A stretch of DNA of 64,000 nucleotides, from positions 186,001-250,000 of the forward strand of contig NZ_JAHBAY010000004.1 of NCBI RefSeq assembly GCF_018499875.1, in the 5' to 3' direction. The position numbers were made by a program, and so were the translations under genes. This DNA comes from Kineosporia corallincola. GTDB taxonomy: Bacteria > Actinomycetota > Actinomycetes > Actinomycetales > Kineosporiaceae. The notes under the pieces were generated by a model. The model worked only from the letters and a program-made list of their open reading frames with translations, did no database searches and had not been told where the DNA came from. This document shows positions 8,756-17,934 of this stretch, piece after piece. Positions within the stretch are counted from its first letter, which is position 1. Each line of letters opens with the position of its first letter.

Positions 8756-9664
8756 CTAGTGAGTGGCCACCAGGGTCGCATCGATGGCGTCGAGAAGTGG
8801 TGAGCTGTTCTCCAATGAAACCTTTCGCACGAAGAACTTGTCCGATGCCGACAGCCGGCCGAGATCGGACAGGGTGAAGATCTTGTTCAGGCTGGGATCG
8901 ATCTCGTGGAAATTAGCCATGCGGTAGGTGCCCTCGCCGATGAAGCGCTGAGGGGCGCCTCCCGGCATCTCCTTGGCATACGGCGAGTTGGCGACCATGC
9001 TGTGGATCGTCTTCTCGTCCGGCGCGAAGGAACGGGCCGTGTATCTCGCCACAGGCGAGGTCGGGAAACCCTCCACGATCCACTGCACGCACTCACGCGT
9101 CAGGGCAACCCATTGCGAGCCGAAGGTGAAGATGGTTCCCTCCGGCGCCTTTCGGTCCATCCTGCCTGTCGTGTCACGTAGAAGCCGCATGAGGACGCGG
9201 CGTGCCTGGGGATGGTCGAGGCGGCCCGGCAGGTGCAGGTCCTGGTTGTAGAGGCCCGCCAGATGGCGATAGTACTTGCCGAGGGCCGGAGTGATCTGGA
9301 ACATCCGGATGTGCTGACGATGCGGTGCGTTCTGGAGATGCTGCTGGAATTCGTGCAGCGGCTTGATCGGATAGTCCTGGCCCGAGAGCAGAACGATGTG
9401 CTCACCGTCGTGCGTGGAGCGCAGCGCTTCCCGGTAGGCGGCCATGGTGGCGCGGAGCATGCTGAAGCCTGCCCAGTTCACGGAGACCCGGCTCGGGTCC
9501 GGCACGAAGCGCACGCGTGGCCCGCAGTGCTCGGTGGCGAGCCTGAAGTCCCTGGCGCGTGACTTGCCGTCGACGTGGACCACGACGTCGTGCGGGGCAA
9601 GCCGCTCGACGAGCCGGCTGAGAAGGAGTGGTTCGCGGTGGGCGAGTACGGCGAACGTGGTCAT
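8756..9664 (-). CDS. Core-2/I-branching-type (GT14) glycosyltransferase
   Basis: 302 aa. It matches the GT14 beta-1,6-N-acetylglucosaminyltransferase/xylosyltransferase fold: FAVLAHREPLLLSRLVERL at the N-terminus, HVDGKS, LLSGQDYPIKP, GSQWVALTRECVQWI and a late SFAPDEK. It would add a branching sugar to the polymer or its lipid precursor. It ends four bases from the convergent acyltransferase, and its start overlaps the next minus-strand gene (ATGA at 9661-9664), so it is coupled to that glycosyltransferase. GT14 enzymes are less usual in actinobacterial capsule loci than GT2 or GT4. Confidence 0.8.
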   Translation of the reverse strand: MTTFAVLAHREPLLLSRLVERLAPHDVVVHVDGKSRARDFRLATEHCGPRVRFVPDPSRVSVNWAGFSMLRATMAAYREALRSTHDGEHIVLLSGQDYPIKPLHEFQQHLQNAPHRQHIRMFQITPALGKYYRHLAGLYNQDLHLPGRLDHPQARRVLMRLLRDTTGRMDRKAPEGTIFTFGSQWVALTRECVQWIVEGFPTSPVARYTARSFAPDEKTIHSMVANSPYAKEMPGGAPQRFIGEGTYRMANFHEIDPSLNKIFTLSDLGRLSASDKFFVRKVSLENSSPLLDAIDATLVATH

Positions 9665-10770
9665 GCGTGGTCTTCCTCCGAACGGCCGTCGATGACATTG
9701 ATCATTCGATCCACGACCGCCTCGACGGTGGGAATCGTTGTGCCAGTGTGGATACGCCCATCACTTGCGGTCCGGGCCGTCGCCTGCCGGGAGAATTCGA
9801 GGGGATCGTCGGGAAGCACCATGACGTCTCGTCCCGGACTCAGGAACTCGTACTCAGGCGCGTGATAGGGAAAATTCGTGGTCATGACCGGTAGGCCGAG
9901 GGCCAGCGCGTCCACGGCCACCAGGCCGACCCGGCCGGGCATCCAGATGCTTCGTGAGACGGCACCCAGGTCGGCGAGGCCGGCCTGATCGGCGTGGGGC
10001 AGGTGGGCGATGTACCCCTGGGACTTCCCCTCGGCCAGAAGCGCTTCGTCGGAGCCAGATCCGGCCACCAGAAGTAGAAAACGCGAGTCGCTCAGATGGG
10101 CGTGCCTCGCTGCCTCGGTCAGGAAGGCCACGCGCTTGTCTGAGTCGAGACCGCCCACGTAGCAGGCGACGTGCCGACCAGCCACGGAGAGGTCCAGAAG
10201 CTCGGAACGGTCCACCGGCCGGGTCATCCGGGCCTCGAAGGCGCGACGTAGCCCCACGGTATCGGTAGCATTGCCGACGGCGGTGATCTTCCGGACCGGA
10301 ACTCCGTTGCCCCGCAAGTGTTCCCGGCCGGAGGGAGAGTAGGTCATCACGTGATCGGCGAGGCGGCACTGAAGCATCTTCAGCCGCTCGTTCACCCGAC
10401 GGCTGGCCGAGGTGTACGACTTCCCGTGACCCCAGAGCACGATGCGCTTGTTGCGCCGGCGCCGAAGTACCAGGTCCCAGGTATTGAGGTTGCCGGCGTC
10501 CAGCTCAGTCACACAGACGTCGGCGGAGGCGATGAGCTGCTTCAGCCCGGTGCGCACCTTGAACTCGCCGGGAGGGGTTCTGAAGGTGCGCGAAGGCACG
10601 ACATGCAGCCAGTGACCCCGAGACTGGTCGCCACGCAGGGCTTGTCGGCCGATCGGCTGACCGGCGGCAACGACCAGCTGGTCGCCTCTGTCTGCCAGGC
10701 GGTCGGCCAGCGCGTCGAACAATGGCTTACGGTAGGCAGGTACGTAGGGCTGTAGGTACAGAACCTTCAT
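9661..10770 (-). CDS. GT4-like glycosyltransferase
   Basis: 369 aa from ATG 10770 (MKVLYLQPYVPAYRKPLFDA); ATG 10785 would add five residues. GT-B features are the N-terminal LYLQPYVPAYRKPLF motif of family 4 enzymes, VTELDAGNLNTWDLVL, LWGHGK, VGGLDSDKRVAFL and MPGRVGLVAVDALALGLPVM, which corresponds to the GT4 donor site (E replaced by V/A). It is the first gene of a two-gene minus-strand unit with the GT14 gene. A 445-base gap with the divergent Wzy-like gene follows upstream. Confidence 0.75.
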   Translation of the reverse strand: MKVLYLQPYVPAYRKPLFDALADRLADRGDQLVVAAGQPIGRQALRGDQSRGHWLHVVPSRTFRTPPGEFKVRTGLKQLIASADVCVTELDAGNLNTWDLVLRRRRNKRIVLWGHGKSYTSASRRVNERLKMLQCRLADHVMTYSPSGREHLRGNGVPVRKITAVGNATDTVGLRRAFEARMTRPVDRSELLDLSVAGRHVACYVGGLDSDKRVAFLTEAARHAHLSDSRFLLLVAGSGSDEALLAEGKSQGYIAHLPHADQAGLADLGAVSRSIWMPGRVGLVAVDALALGLPVMTTNFPYHAPEYEFLSPGRDVMVLPDDPLEFSRQATARTASDGRIHTGTTIPTVEAVVDRMINVIDGRSEEDHA

Positions 10771-10785
10771 CGACCGTCCCGGCAT

Positions 10786-11230
10786 GGTTCGCTGACTCTC
10801 GTCACAGGGTCATCCGTCTCTCAGGAATCAGGGCGAGGCACTTCCGGACCACACGCAACTCGCTGGCCCCAGATGAGACGAACCGCATTCAGGGGACAAT
10901 CGCGCAGTTCCAGGCCATCGATCAGATACGGCGAATCTCAGGCTACTGGAGAGAGCCCTTGTCGATGGTGCTGATAACCATTCGTCCGTGCGAAGTCTCA
11001 TCAACTTGAGGGGGACATGAGATGTATTCCCGAGGCATGCGTCCACTGTTCGGCTGTAAACGAGAGTCGATGAGGACGGTTCTGCCATGCGAGATGCCGG
11101 TAACCAACCGGTGTGTCACGCGGATATGGTCGTGATGCCCGTGAGATTCCTGATGATGATGCCCTGTGCAGGCCACTTTTCGTAACATCAGTGGGTTGCG
11201 GGCCGCTGGAGCGGTAGGGAAAATCTGTAG
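10786..11230. other. Divergent intergenic region of 445 bases
   Basis: This lies between a minus-strand glycosyltransferase and a plus-strand polymerase, so promoters for both should be here. No tRNA or long hairpin is apparent. One possible micro-ORF exists on the plus strand at 11017-11073: an 18-aa peptide containing three cysteines, preceded by a strong GAGGGGG ribosome-binding sequence. No homologue is recognised, and it may be chance. Confidence 0.4.
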
Positions 11231-12502
11231 GTGGTAACCCTAGAGGCCTCCCGGCTGCCGGAATCGTCTCCTCCGATCCAGGAGGTGGAACCTCCGACGA
11301 CGGCCGACAAGGCGATCAGAATCGTGACGGTGGGTACCGCGGTCGTCGGCCTTCCCAGTCCGACCACCTGGAATCCGCTGCCGCTCTCGATCGCGTCCCT
11401 CTTCTACGTCCTGCTCCTGGGCATCATTGTCGTCGGTCTCCTGGGCCCGCGGGTGGCATACGCGCAGCCGTACGCTCGGGGCACCTTTTTCCTCACGGCC
11501 AGCGCGTACGTGACGGTGAAGACAGTCAGCCTGCTGCTCGGCGCCACGCCGGCCTCGATGGCGGACTTCATCCAGGCGTACAAGGCCTACTTCTTCCTGG
11601 TGATCCTCACCTGGTTCATCGGAAGAGGATGCTTTACCTTGCCGGCGCTGGCGACGACGGTACGCGCACTCCTGGTGATCACGTTGCTGAAGTACAGCGT
11701 CTGCATGGTGGCAGGGGGCCCCCGGCCGGCGATCTGGACCGAGAACAACTTCGAGCTCATGGCGATCATGGGATTGACCTACCTCGCGTTCCCGGCTCTG
11801 GGTGCGCGGAAGTCGGCCTGGGTGGGCGTCCTCTGTCTGATCGTGGCTCTCTCGGAGTCCCGGTGCTCCATCATCGAGCTGGGTGTCTGCCTCCTGGCCA
11901 TTTACTTCCGCCCGTCCTCGAAGACCTTCGCCGTCCGCGCCGTTCTTCTTGCCGCGGCCGGCTTCCTGGGGGATCGCGTATTCACCGCCCGGATGGAAGC
12001 CGGTGGTGGTGGCCTGAACTCGACGGATCGGTTCCAGTTCTGGAAGATATTCGTGACCGAGAGCCAGTCCTGGTCTCTGCGGGAGTGGCTCCTGGGTACT
12101 CCGCCGCTGACCCCGCTGTCGTCGGGGTCCTGTGAGCGACTGACCTCATGGAGCGGGCTCTTCAGCAAGTCAGGAGTCGGCGACGTGTGTTACTCGGTGG
12201 CGCTGCACATGTTCGCCCTGCGAGCCGTGATCGATCAGGGGATCCTGGGGCTCACATTCCTCCTGGTCTTCTTGTGGCTCGGGCTCAGGGTGTCCGGAGC
12301 GAGCCTGCGAGATCGTCTGGCCTTGATGGGTATCGGCGTGGCCAATGCGCTGTCGGTGTCCAGTTTCAACTCCGAATACATGCTGCTGCCTTTGGCGGTG
12401 GCCATGGGGTTGCAGCGTCGGTCTGTGGAGGCAGGAGAGCGGCTCTCAGAGGCCCCCGCCCGGACTCGGAGAGCAGCCGAACTGGGAGAACTTACAACGT
12501 AG
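11231..12502 (+). CDS. Wzy/O-antigen-ligase-like polymerase (membrane protein)
   Basis: 423 aa with about ten hydrophobic segments, preceded by a ~30-residue soluble N-terminus. A large hydrophilic extracellular loop around residues 255-330 (TDRFQFWKIFVTESQSWSLR and onward) fits the Wzy/WaaL family. Such proteins polymerise undecaprenyl-linked repeat units outside the membrane. GTG 11231 is the start used; the weak TAGGGA just upstream gives modest support. It ends 11 bases inside the convergent second polymerase-like gene. Confidence 0.7.
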   Translation: MVTLEASRLPESSPPIQEVEPPTTADKAIRIVTVGTAVVGLPSPTTWNPLPLSIASLFYVLLLGIIVVGLLGPRVAYAQPYARGTFFLTASAYVTVKTVSLLLGATPASMADFIQAYKAYFFLVILTWFIGRGCFTLPALATTVRALLVITLLKYSVCMVAGGPRPAIWTENNFELMAIMGLTYLAFPALGARKSAWVGVLCLIVALSESRCSIIELGVCLLAIYFRPSSKTFAVRAVLLAAAGFLGDRVFTARMEAGGGGLNSTDRFQFWKIFVTESQSWSLREWLLGTPPLTPLSSGSCERLTSWSGLFSKSGVGDVCYSVALHMFALRAVIDQGILGLTFLLVFLWLGLRVSGASLRDRLALMGIGVANALSVSSFNSEYMLLPLAVAMGLQRRSVEAGERLSEAPARTRRAAELGELTT

Positions 12503-13967
12503 GTGAGTAAGCCATCCTCATGGGGCTGACCGGCAGGAGATCTCTGCCCTCAGGTGCTTTCGGGACGCTCATGTTCGGGCTCTGGTCACCGATGGCGTCG
12601 TGTGCGCGTTCTGCCGCGTGAGCGTGACTCGCCAGCGCAGCGACGAAAAGTGTCACAGCCAGGGCCAATCCCTTGTCGTCGGTCCATGCGGCGAAGGGAG
12701 TCAATCCGAGCAGAATGATGAGCCACCCCCGTGCCGCAGCGTGCAGGCGGAGTGGACCGGTCAGCGCGCGCACACGACGGGCTGACACGACGACCGCACC
12801 GAGGTAGACGATCAGGGCGCCGGCGCCGATGATCCCGTACTTGGCAAGCACCATCCAGGGAGAGTCGACCGACCAGAAGAAGCCGGGCCCTGTGCCAAGC
12901 CACGGATGCGCGTGAAAGTAGGCCTGAGTCAGTTCGTATGCACGTTGACGACCCTGGAAGGATTGATCCTGCTCGGCGCCGCCGTGCAGCACGGCGAGGC
13001 CGTTGCCGAGCTTCTCAGCGATGAAGTTCGGATCGTCCACCAGACGTCCTGCGAGCAACGGCACGGTGGTCATGACAGCTCCGGTGGCCAGCACCATGTA
13101 GACAAGCATGCGTGCCGGGTGTACGCCACCACCACGGCGCCGGAGCCCCATGACGCCGAAGAAGCCCGCGACGAAGACAATGCCGGTGCGCGTGCCAGTG
13201 ACGAGGATGAGAGCCAGCATGAGCACCGCGACGGTCAGCCAGATCCCAGCGCGCTTACCTCCCTGGCCGGTGTGGGCCAGGGCATAGGTGAAGGCCAGAG
13301 CAGTGAAGACCAGTGACGCGAGGGTGAGGCGATCGAGTCCCATGGTCGAGGCTCCTCGCAGTGACAGCCAGGCCACGCAGAACCCGATCGCGGAGATCAG
13401 GCCGATAACGGCGATCAGAACTCCCATGATGCGGGGAGGGATCTGCCGTCCGGCGTCGATGCCGACGACCGGCAGCATGGCGAGAAGGATGTACGGGATC
13501 ACATCTGTGAGCCACGCGGAGAAGGGCACATCAACGCTGCGTGAGACGAGGAGCGAGATGCTGAGTACCGTGATCAGGAAGGCACCGGCGTAGATCATGG
13601 GACGGAAGCATCTCGTCGTGGTGCTGGAGGTGCGAGCGATGTGGAGTCCGGACACGGCGCAGCAGACGACCGCGATCGCGAAATAGCCCTGTTTTGCTGC
13701 GGCGCCGGCAGTTTGAAAGAGTAGAAGTCCTCCGACAACCACAGTGACGAAGCGGGTCCAGGGTTGCGCGACCAGCAAGGCCAATACGGGAAGTCCTAGC
13801 CCAGCTGCCAAACCCACGACTGGTGACTGCACCATGAGGTGGGTGGCGATCAGCACGAGCAGGCTGGCCGGGGCCAGGACTTTGGCGGTGTGCACTTGGC
13901 GAGTCTGCCTGCTGAACCGGGTACGGCGGTGCCGGATACCGGGAGCTCGGCCGTTTGCCTGATTCAT
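12492..13967 (-). CDS. Second O-antigen ligase/Wzy-like membrane protein
   Basis: About 491 aa from ATG 13967 (MNQANGRAPGIRHRR). The frame is open from 14024, but that would start inside a long palindrome. It has about eleven membrane segments and the Wzy_C/WaaL pattern: VTGTRTGIVFVAGFFGVMGL before a long outer loop with FQGRQRAYELTQAYFHAHPW and LGTGPGFFW. That loop signature is common to O-antigen ligases and polymerases. Having two such proteins in one locus suggests one polymerises and the other ligates, or that two glycans are made. Confidence 0.72.
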   Translation of the reverse strand: MNQANGRAPGIRHRRTRFSRQTRQVHTAKVLAPASLLVLIATHLMVQSPVVGLAAGLGLPVLALLVAQPWTRFVTVVVGGLLLFQTAGAAAKQGYFAIAVVCCAVSGLHIARTSSTTTRCFRPMIYAGAFLITVLSISLLVSRSVDVPFSAWLTDVIPYILLAMLPVVGIDAGRQIPPRIMGVLIAVIGLISAIGFCVAWLSLRGASTMGLDRLTLASLVFTALAFTYALAHTGQGGKRAGIWLTVAVLMLALILVTGTRTGIVFVAGFFGVMGLRRRGGGVHPARMLVYMVLATGAVMTTVPLLAGRLVDDPNFIAEKLGNGLAVLHGGAEQDQSFQGRQRAYELTQAYFHAHPWLGTGPGFFWSVDSPWMVLAKYGIIGAGALIVYLGAVVVSARRVRALTGPLRLHAAARGWLIILLGLTPFAAWTDDKGLALAVTLFVAALASHAHAAERAHDAIGDQSPNMSVPKAPEGRDLLPVSPMRMAYSPTL

Positions 13968-13980
13968 CAGGTGTTGGGAC

Positions 13981-14026
13981 CCATGGTGTTGGTCAGCCTC
14001 ATGTATGAGGATGACCAACACCATGG
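13981..14026. repeat. 22-bp near-perfect inverted repeat (palindrome)
   Basis: The left arm at 13981-14002 and right arm at 14005-14026 are complementary at 21 of 22 positions, with a 2-base centre. It lies between two minus-strand genes (acyltransferase ending at 14068, polymerase starting at 13967). No U-run follows on the minus strand, so it does not look like a simple intrinsic terminator. The arms each contain GTGTTGG, which occurs again at 13972. An operator or an mRNA hairpin near the translation start are both possible. Confidence 0.8.
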
Positions 14027-14067
14027 AGAGCGGGTGACAGCATCGCGTAATCGCGAAACTTTGCGGA

Positions 14068-15171
14068 TCAAGAGCTGACGGTCCGAGGGGTGCCAGATCG
14101 CTGTGGCTCGGTCAGATCGATGATTTCGTGACTGGATCGCGACGGGGCGTACTGCTTCTTGCGGCGAAGGAACGGCGTCTCGATCCAGCGGTATGAGGCC
14201 GAGGCGAGGAGCATCGACCCGGGTAGTGCCAAGGCGAAGCGAACCCCTCCGTCGGCGACATAGTGGTCAAGTATGGTGAAAACTGGGAAGTGGTAGAGGT
14301 ACCAGCCGTAAGAGATCTTTCCCATCCAGCGCAGTGGTCCGCACTCGAGCAACCGCGCCGGCTGGGACGACTGGTCGATGACCACGCCGGTGATGACGAG
14401 CGCTGCCGCACCGGCGGCGCCGACGGATTCCGGAAACAGATAGTCGTTGCGGGGAAATCGGTCGGCGACTGCTGCTACGACTGCCAGTCCGGCGAGGCCC
14501 GTGACGACCATCGGCGCACCCAAGGGGTGCATCGAGTACCGTCGCCGGTCATGCAGAACAATCGCCAGCAGGCACCCTATGAGCGGAGCGAAAGCGCGTG
14601 CGTGGGGCGCAAAGTATCCCGGTGGAATCTGGTTCGCCTCGCTCACCCGGTAAATCCAGAGGAAGACCAGCGCCACCACGATTGATACGGCTGTCAGCGC
14701 ACGCAAATTCCAATGGCGTTTGAGTGCAAGAAAGAGCACCGGAGGCCAGGCGAGGTAGAAATGCTCTTCAATGGCCAGGCTCCAGGTGTGCCCAAGCCCG
14801 GAGTTCGGGTTGCCGGCCAGGAATGACACGAGGTCGGTCATGTAGGTGATGCTCATCAGCGCGTCGAGACCGAATTCATGCCAGGAACCACTAATGATTG
14901 GCCCGAAAGGGATACAGAGGAGGACGGCTGTGATCAACGCCGGATAGAGGCGAAGCGCTCGACGAATGTAGAAGCGGCGCAGTGAGATCGAGCCGTAGCG
15001 GTTCCACTCGGTCATGAGAATCTTGGTGATCAGATAACCGGATAGAACGAAGAAGACGTCGACCCCGATCCAGAGGCCGCCACCTCCGCGAGTAGGAAGG
15101 ACGTGTGTGATGATGACGGCCAGAATGGCCAGTCCTCGGACGCCATCGAGCGCAGTGATGTGCTTGTTCAA
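14068..15171 (-). CDS. Membrane acyltransferase (acyltransferase 3 family)
   Basis: 367 aa with the family motifs ALDGVRGLAILAVIITHVL, FFVLSGYLITKIL, FYIRRALRLYPAL, WSLAIEEHFYLAWP and a late KISYGWYLYHFP. It is paralogous to the enzyme at 7606-8751: the two share the motif spacing, the PHARAFAPLIGCLLA/PHTQACAPLIGCLLA segment and the C-terminal IETPFLRRK/IEEPFLRRK. Each may acylate a different sugar. Codon third positions are noticeably less GC-rich here than in the second half of the window. Confidence 0.85.
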   Translation of the reverse strand: MNKHITALDGVRGLAILAVIITHVLPTRGGGGLWIGVDVFFVLSGYLITKILMTEWNRYGSISLRRFYIRRALRLYPALITAVLLCIPFGPIISGSWHEFGLDALMSITYMTDLVSFLAGNPNSGLGHTWSLAIEEHFYLAWPPVLFLALKRHWNLRALTAVSIVVALVFLWIYRVSEANQIPPGYFAPHARAFAPLIGCLLAIVLHDRRRYSMHPLGAPMVVTGLAGLAVVAAVADRFPRNDYLFPESVGAAGAAALVITGVVIDQSSQPARLLECGPLRWMGKISYGWYLYHFPVFTILDHYVADGGVRFALALPGSMLLASASYRWIETPFLRRKKQYAPSRSSHEIIDLTEPQRSGTPRTVSS

Positions 15172-15184
15172 GTCTGCCCCCCGA

Positions 15185-15235
15185 TTGATTACGGAAGGTA
15201 TATATAACCACGCAGAGAAGTCAGTCGGGAGTGTA
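15185..15235 (-). promoter_or_regulatory. Possible promoter of the acyltransferase gene
   Basis: A strikingly AT-rich run (TATATATA core near 15198-15206) lies about 30 bases before the minus-strand ATG at 15171, a position suited to a -10 element. A GGGGGG purine run just before the start can serve as ribosome-binding site. No convincing -35 is seen at the right distance, so this is tentative. Confidence 0.3.
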
Positions 15236-15340
15236 CTGGCTCTTAGTCCGCTGAATGTCGTAGCGTCAGTATCGTTCGAGGTGCCTTATGGTTTGGGGTG
15301 GATCCGCCTGAAAGCTGTCCGAAGGAATGGTTTGAAATCA

Positions 15341-16567
15341 TCATGCTTGGAATTCATCCATCGACGGGCGGCTACGTCGAGGTCTGAGTGCCGACGGAGA
15401 TGCTCGTCTCGGTGCGCTCTGACCTCGGAACTCGGTTTCCTCGGCAAGATTTCGCTGGATGACGTCGACGTACAAGCCCGTAAGGTTCTGCACCATGACG
15501 TCTTTGGTCCAGCGCTTGTGATATAGGCGGCGACCGTTCTCAGAGAGTGCGGTCTGTCGGGCCGGATCGCCGAGCAGGCCGGAGAGTGACTCGGTGATCG
15601 CCTCCACCGTGGGCTCGGCGAAGCGCGCGGCGTCTGCCTGGCTGATGATGTGCCGAAGAGGGGTTTCGGTGGTCGACACAACGGGTGTGCCGATTGCCAG
15701 TGCCTCTACCAGAATCAGACCGAAAGGCTCGTGACGAGAGGGAAATACGAAGGCTGTGGCCTGCGACAGCTGTTCGTCGAGCTCTTCGCGACTCAACTCG
15801 CCCACATACTGGATGCCTTGCTGGTCCGGGGATTCCGCGCAGAACTTGCGAAGTGCTGACAGATCGCCCTCGTCGCTGCCCGCCACGACTCCCTGGACGT
15901 CGTGTCCCAGGGCGCGGAGCCGCATAACGGCCTGAGCGAAGACCATGACCTGCTTGCGAGGATGAAGACGTGAAGCGAACAGCAATCTCGGGCGTCCTGG
16001 TGGAGGGCCCCAGGCGCGCGAAGGAGCCGCTGCGGAGTTGTGGATGGTGGTGTGACCCACCGTCGCGATCCCGAAGGACGACAGCTGCGGAACTTCGGCA
16101 TCCGTGATGGTCAGGAACCGGGAGACCCTCCTGAGCGTGGGACGGGTGAAACACCTGTCGAACGCCTTGAAGATGAAATTCCTGGGTTCCTGGAGCATTC
16201 CGTGGGGCTGGGCCACCACCGGAACTCGCGAATGGCTTGCTGTCTGTACTGCGTTCAGGGACAGGAAGTCACGGCACACATGAACGTGAGCCAGGTCGGC
16301 GTCCACCAGCGAGCCGAGAACTGCCTGCTTCCAGCCTCGGCCGACCAGGAGCCGAAGCCCCATCGGCTTGACCACGGGACGCACCGGAACGAGGGTGACC
16401 GGGAATCCCCGCAGGTGCGAGGGTGGGGCTTCCCCCAGCCAGCCCGCCACCACGGTGACCTCGTGGCCGGTCTCCCGCAGGGCGGTCACCTGGTTGACCA
16501 CGACTTCCCACACCCCGCCGGCCACCGAGCCCGGGCCGGCGAGGCTGGTGATCACCGCGATCTTCAC
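15341..16567 (-). CDS. GT4 glycosyltransferase
   Basis: 408 aa with a full GT4 signature: N-terminal GPGSVAGGVWEVVVNQVTAL, FASRLHPRKQVMVFAQA at the start of the second Rossmann domain, and PSRHEPFGLILVEALAIGTP, which carries the E-x7-E donor-site pattern. The last ~35 residues are basic and low-complexity, and not part of the fold. ATG 16567 overlaps the stop of the upstream GT2 gene (ATGA). Role: transfer of a sugar to the repeat unit on the inner face of the membrane. Confidence 0.85.
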   Translation of the reverse strand: MKIAVITSLAGPGSVAGGVWEVVVNQVTALRETGHEVTVVAGWLGEAPPSHLRGFPVTLVPVRPVVKPMGLRLLVGRGWKQAVLGSLVDADLAHVHVCRDFLSLNAVQTASHSRVPVVAQPHGMLQEPRNFIFKAFDRCFTRPTLRRVSRFLTITDAEVPQLSSFGIATVGHTTIHNSAAAPSRAWGPPPGRPRLLFASRLHPRKQVMVFAQAVMRLRALGHDVQGVVAGSDEGDLSALRKFCAESPDQQGIQYVGELSREELDEQLSQATAFVFPSRHEPFGLILVEALAIGTPVVSTTETPLRHIISQADAARFAEPTVEAITESLSGLLGDPARQTALSENGRRLYHKRWTKDVMVQNLTGLYVDVIQRNLAEETEFRGQSAPRRASPSALRPRRSRPSMDEFQA

Positions 16568-17466
16568 CGGTGATGCTCTCGGTCGGTTGTGTCGGTGGTG
16601 AGATCGATGGTGGGTTCGCTGTTCTGGAGGGAAATCTCGCGCCGCTTGACGCTGATTTGCCAGAAGTAGAACGCGTGGGCGACGGCGTAGTGGAAGCCGG
16701 CCTTACCGTCGAGAAAGCCCCGCCGGGCTATGAATGAGTACATGAAGAACGCCAAAGGCTTGAAGGGGAGCCTTGCGTAACGCTTTCCACGCTCGGTGCG
16801 GGCTCCCTGAACCGACTTGGCCAGCGATTCGCGCTCGGCCAGGTGGGCTTCCCAGTCGCTGTAGCGATTGTGACGCGAGAAGTAGTCGAACAGCGGGTCG
16901 CGGTCGTTGTGCTGGAGAGTGCCGGTGAGCCGGCCGACGGTGCCGTTGACCGTAGGCTGGTAGTGGCCCTCCACCTCCCACATGTTCTTCACGCCCAGGT
17001 CGTCGACGTGAGGCCACTCGGCTCGGGTGCGGTCGAGGAGTACGCGCTTGGTGACGCGGTGACCGTGGCGCAGCATGCGTCCGAGAAACCAGTAGTCCAA
17101 CTCGACGTCGTACGCCGCGTCCCTGAGTTCGCCCTTCGTCAAGGCAGCCAGCTCGGTGGCCAGCTGGGGTGTGACCATCTCGTCCGCGTCCAGATACAGC
17201 ACCCAGTCATGCTCATGAGGCAGATTGAGGAGCGCCCATTCCTTCTTCTTCGGGTATCCGCCGTTCCAGGTGAACTGGACTACTTCGGCGCCGTGGGCCT
17301 CAGCGATCTCAAGGGTCCGGTCAGTGCTGTGACTGTCGACCACGAACACCTGCGCGAAGGGGGTGACGCTGCGCAGTGTGTGTTCCAGGACCCGTTCTTC
17401 GTTGAGTGTCATGATGATGACGGAGATCGGGATGGAGCCAGGGGAAGGCAACTTCATCAAGCTCAC
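16564..17466 (-). CDS. Family 2 glycosyltransferase, WaaE/KdtX-like
   Basis: 300 aa. It begins ISVIIMTLNEERVLEHTL, then VVDSHSTDRTLEIA and LYLDADEMVT, where DADE supplies the metal-binding acidic residues. The KKKEWAL segment and the C-terminal FIARRGFLDGKAGFHYA are characteristic of the WaaE-like GT2 branch, which adds beta-1,4-glucose to heptose in some lipopolysaccharide cores. The link to heptose is interesting given the heptose genes at the other end of the locus, but remains inference. It is the promoter-proximal gene of a coupled pair. Confidence 0.8.
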   Translation of the reverse strand: MSLMKLPSPGSIPISVIIMTLNEERVLEHTLRSVTPFAQVFVVDSHSTDRTLEIAEAHGAEVVQFTWNGGYPKKKEWALLNLPHEHDWVLYLDADEMVTPQLATELAALTKGELRDAAYDVELDYWFLGRMLRHGHRVTKRVLLDRTRAEWPHVDDLGVKNMWEVEGHYQPTVNGTVGRLTGTLQHNDRDPLFDYFSRHNRYSDWEAHLAERESLAKSVQGARTERGKRYARLPFKPLAFFMYSFIARRGFLDGKAGFHYAVAHAFYFWQISVKRREISLQNSEPTIDLTTDTTDREHHR

Positions 17467-17934
17467 CTGCTCCTTGACGTCGGACGCAATGCTCTGAGCT
17501 GACGGCGACTCTGCTGTCAGGAGGCGGTTGCGGCAGTAGATACGGCACTAATTGTGCTCGATACACTACTGCAAGTGACACCGAAGAGTGAGTGTGTTGC
17601 TGCTTGTGGGGCGGTATGACCACCGGATGCCTGGTTGGCATGGGCCGTCCGCAGTGCGTTCCTCGCCTGAAGGGGGGATGCGATGTGATACCCGGTCTCT
17701 CGCGAATCCTGCTCCCCAGCTTGATGAATCAGCGGAATCTTTACTGACGAAAGTGGTCGATTTTCGGTCGCGACGCTCCCGTCCCAGGAATCACCCCGGG
17801 AGTACTTCCCGTCAGGTGCTGCATGACTTGTTGCCATGCAGGCGCATCAAGACTGCCTGGCAATGCACTGATTTGAAACGCGGAGTGAACGCAAGAGGCC
17901 CCCGGCCACTGCCGAGGGCCCGTGCCAGCCTGTC
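17467..17934. other. Intergenic region, 468 bases
   Basis: This sits between the polysaccharide locus and the first DUF397/XRE module. Frames on both strands are open here but show no start signals or conserved motifs, so I treat it as non-coding. It must contain the promoter of the GT2/GT4 pair. The far end holds the terminator of the DUF397 gene. Confidence 0.5.
17897..17920 (-). terminator. Hairpin terminator after DUF397 gene
   Basis: A 10-bp stem with a 4-base loop (one G-U pair on the minus strand) begins 15 bases after the DUF397 stop. A short T-containing run follows on the minus strand. Stem strength and position favour termination of the two-gene module. Confidence 0.6.
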
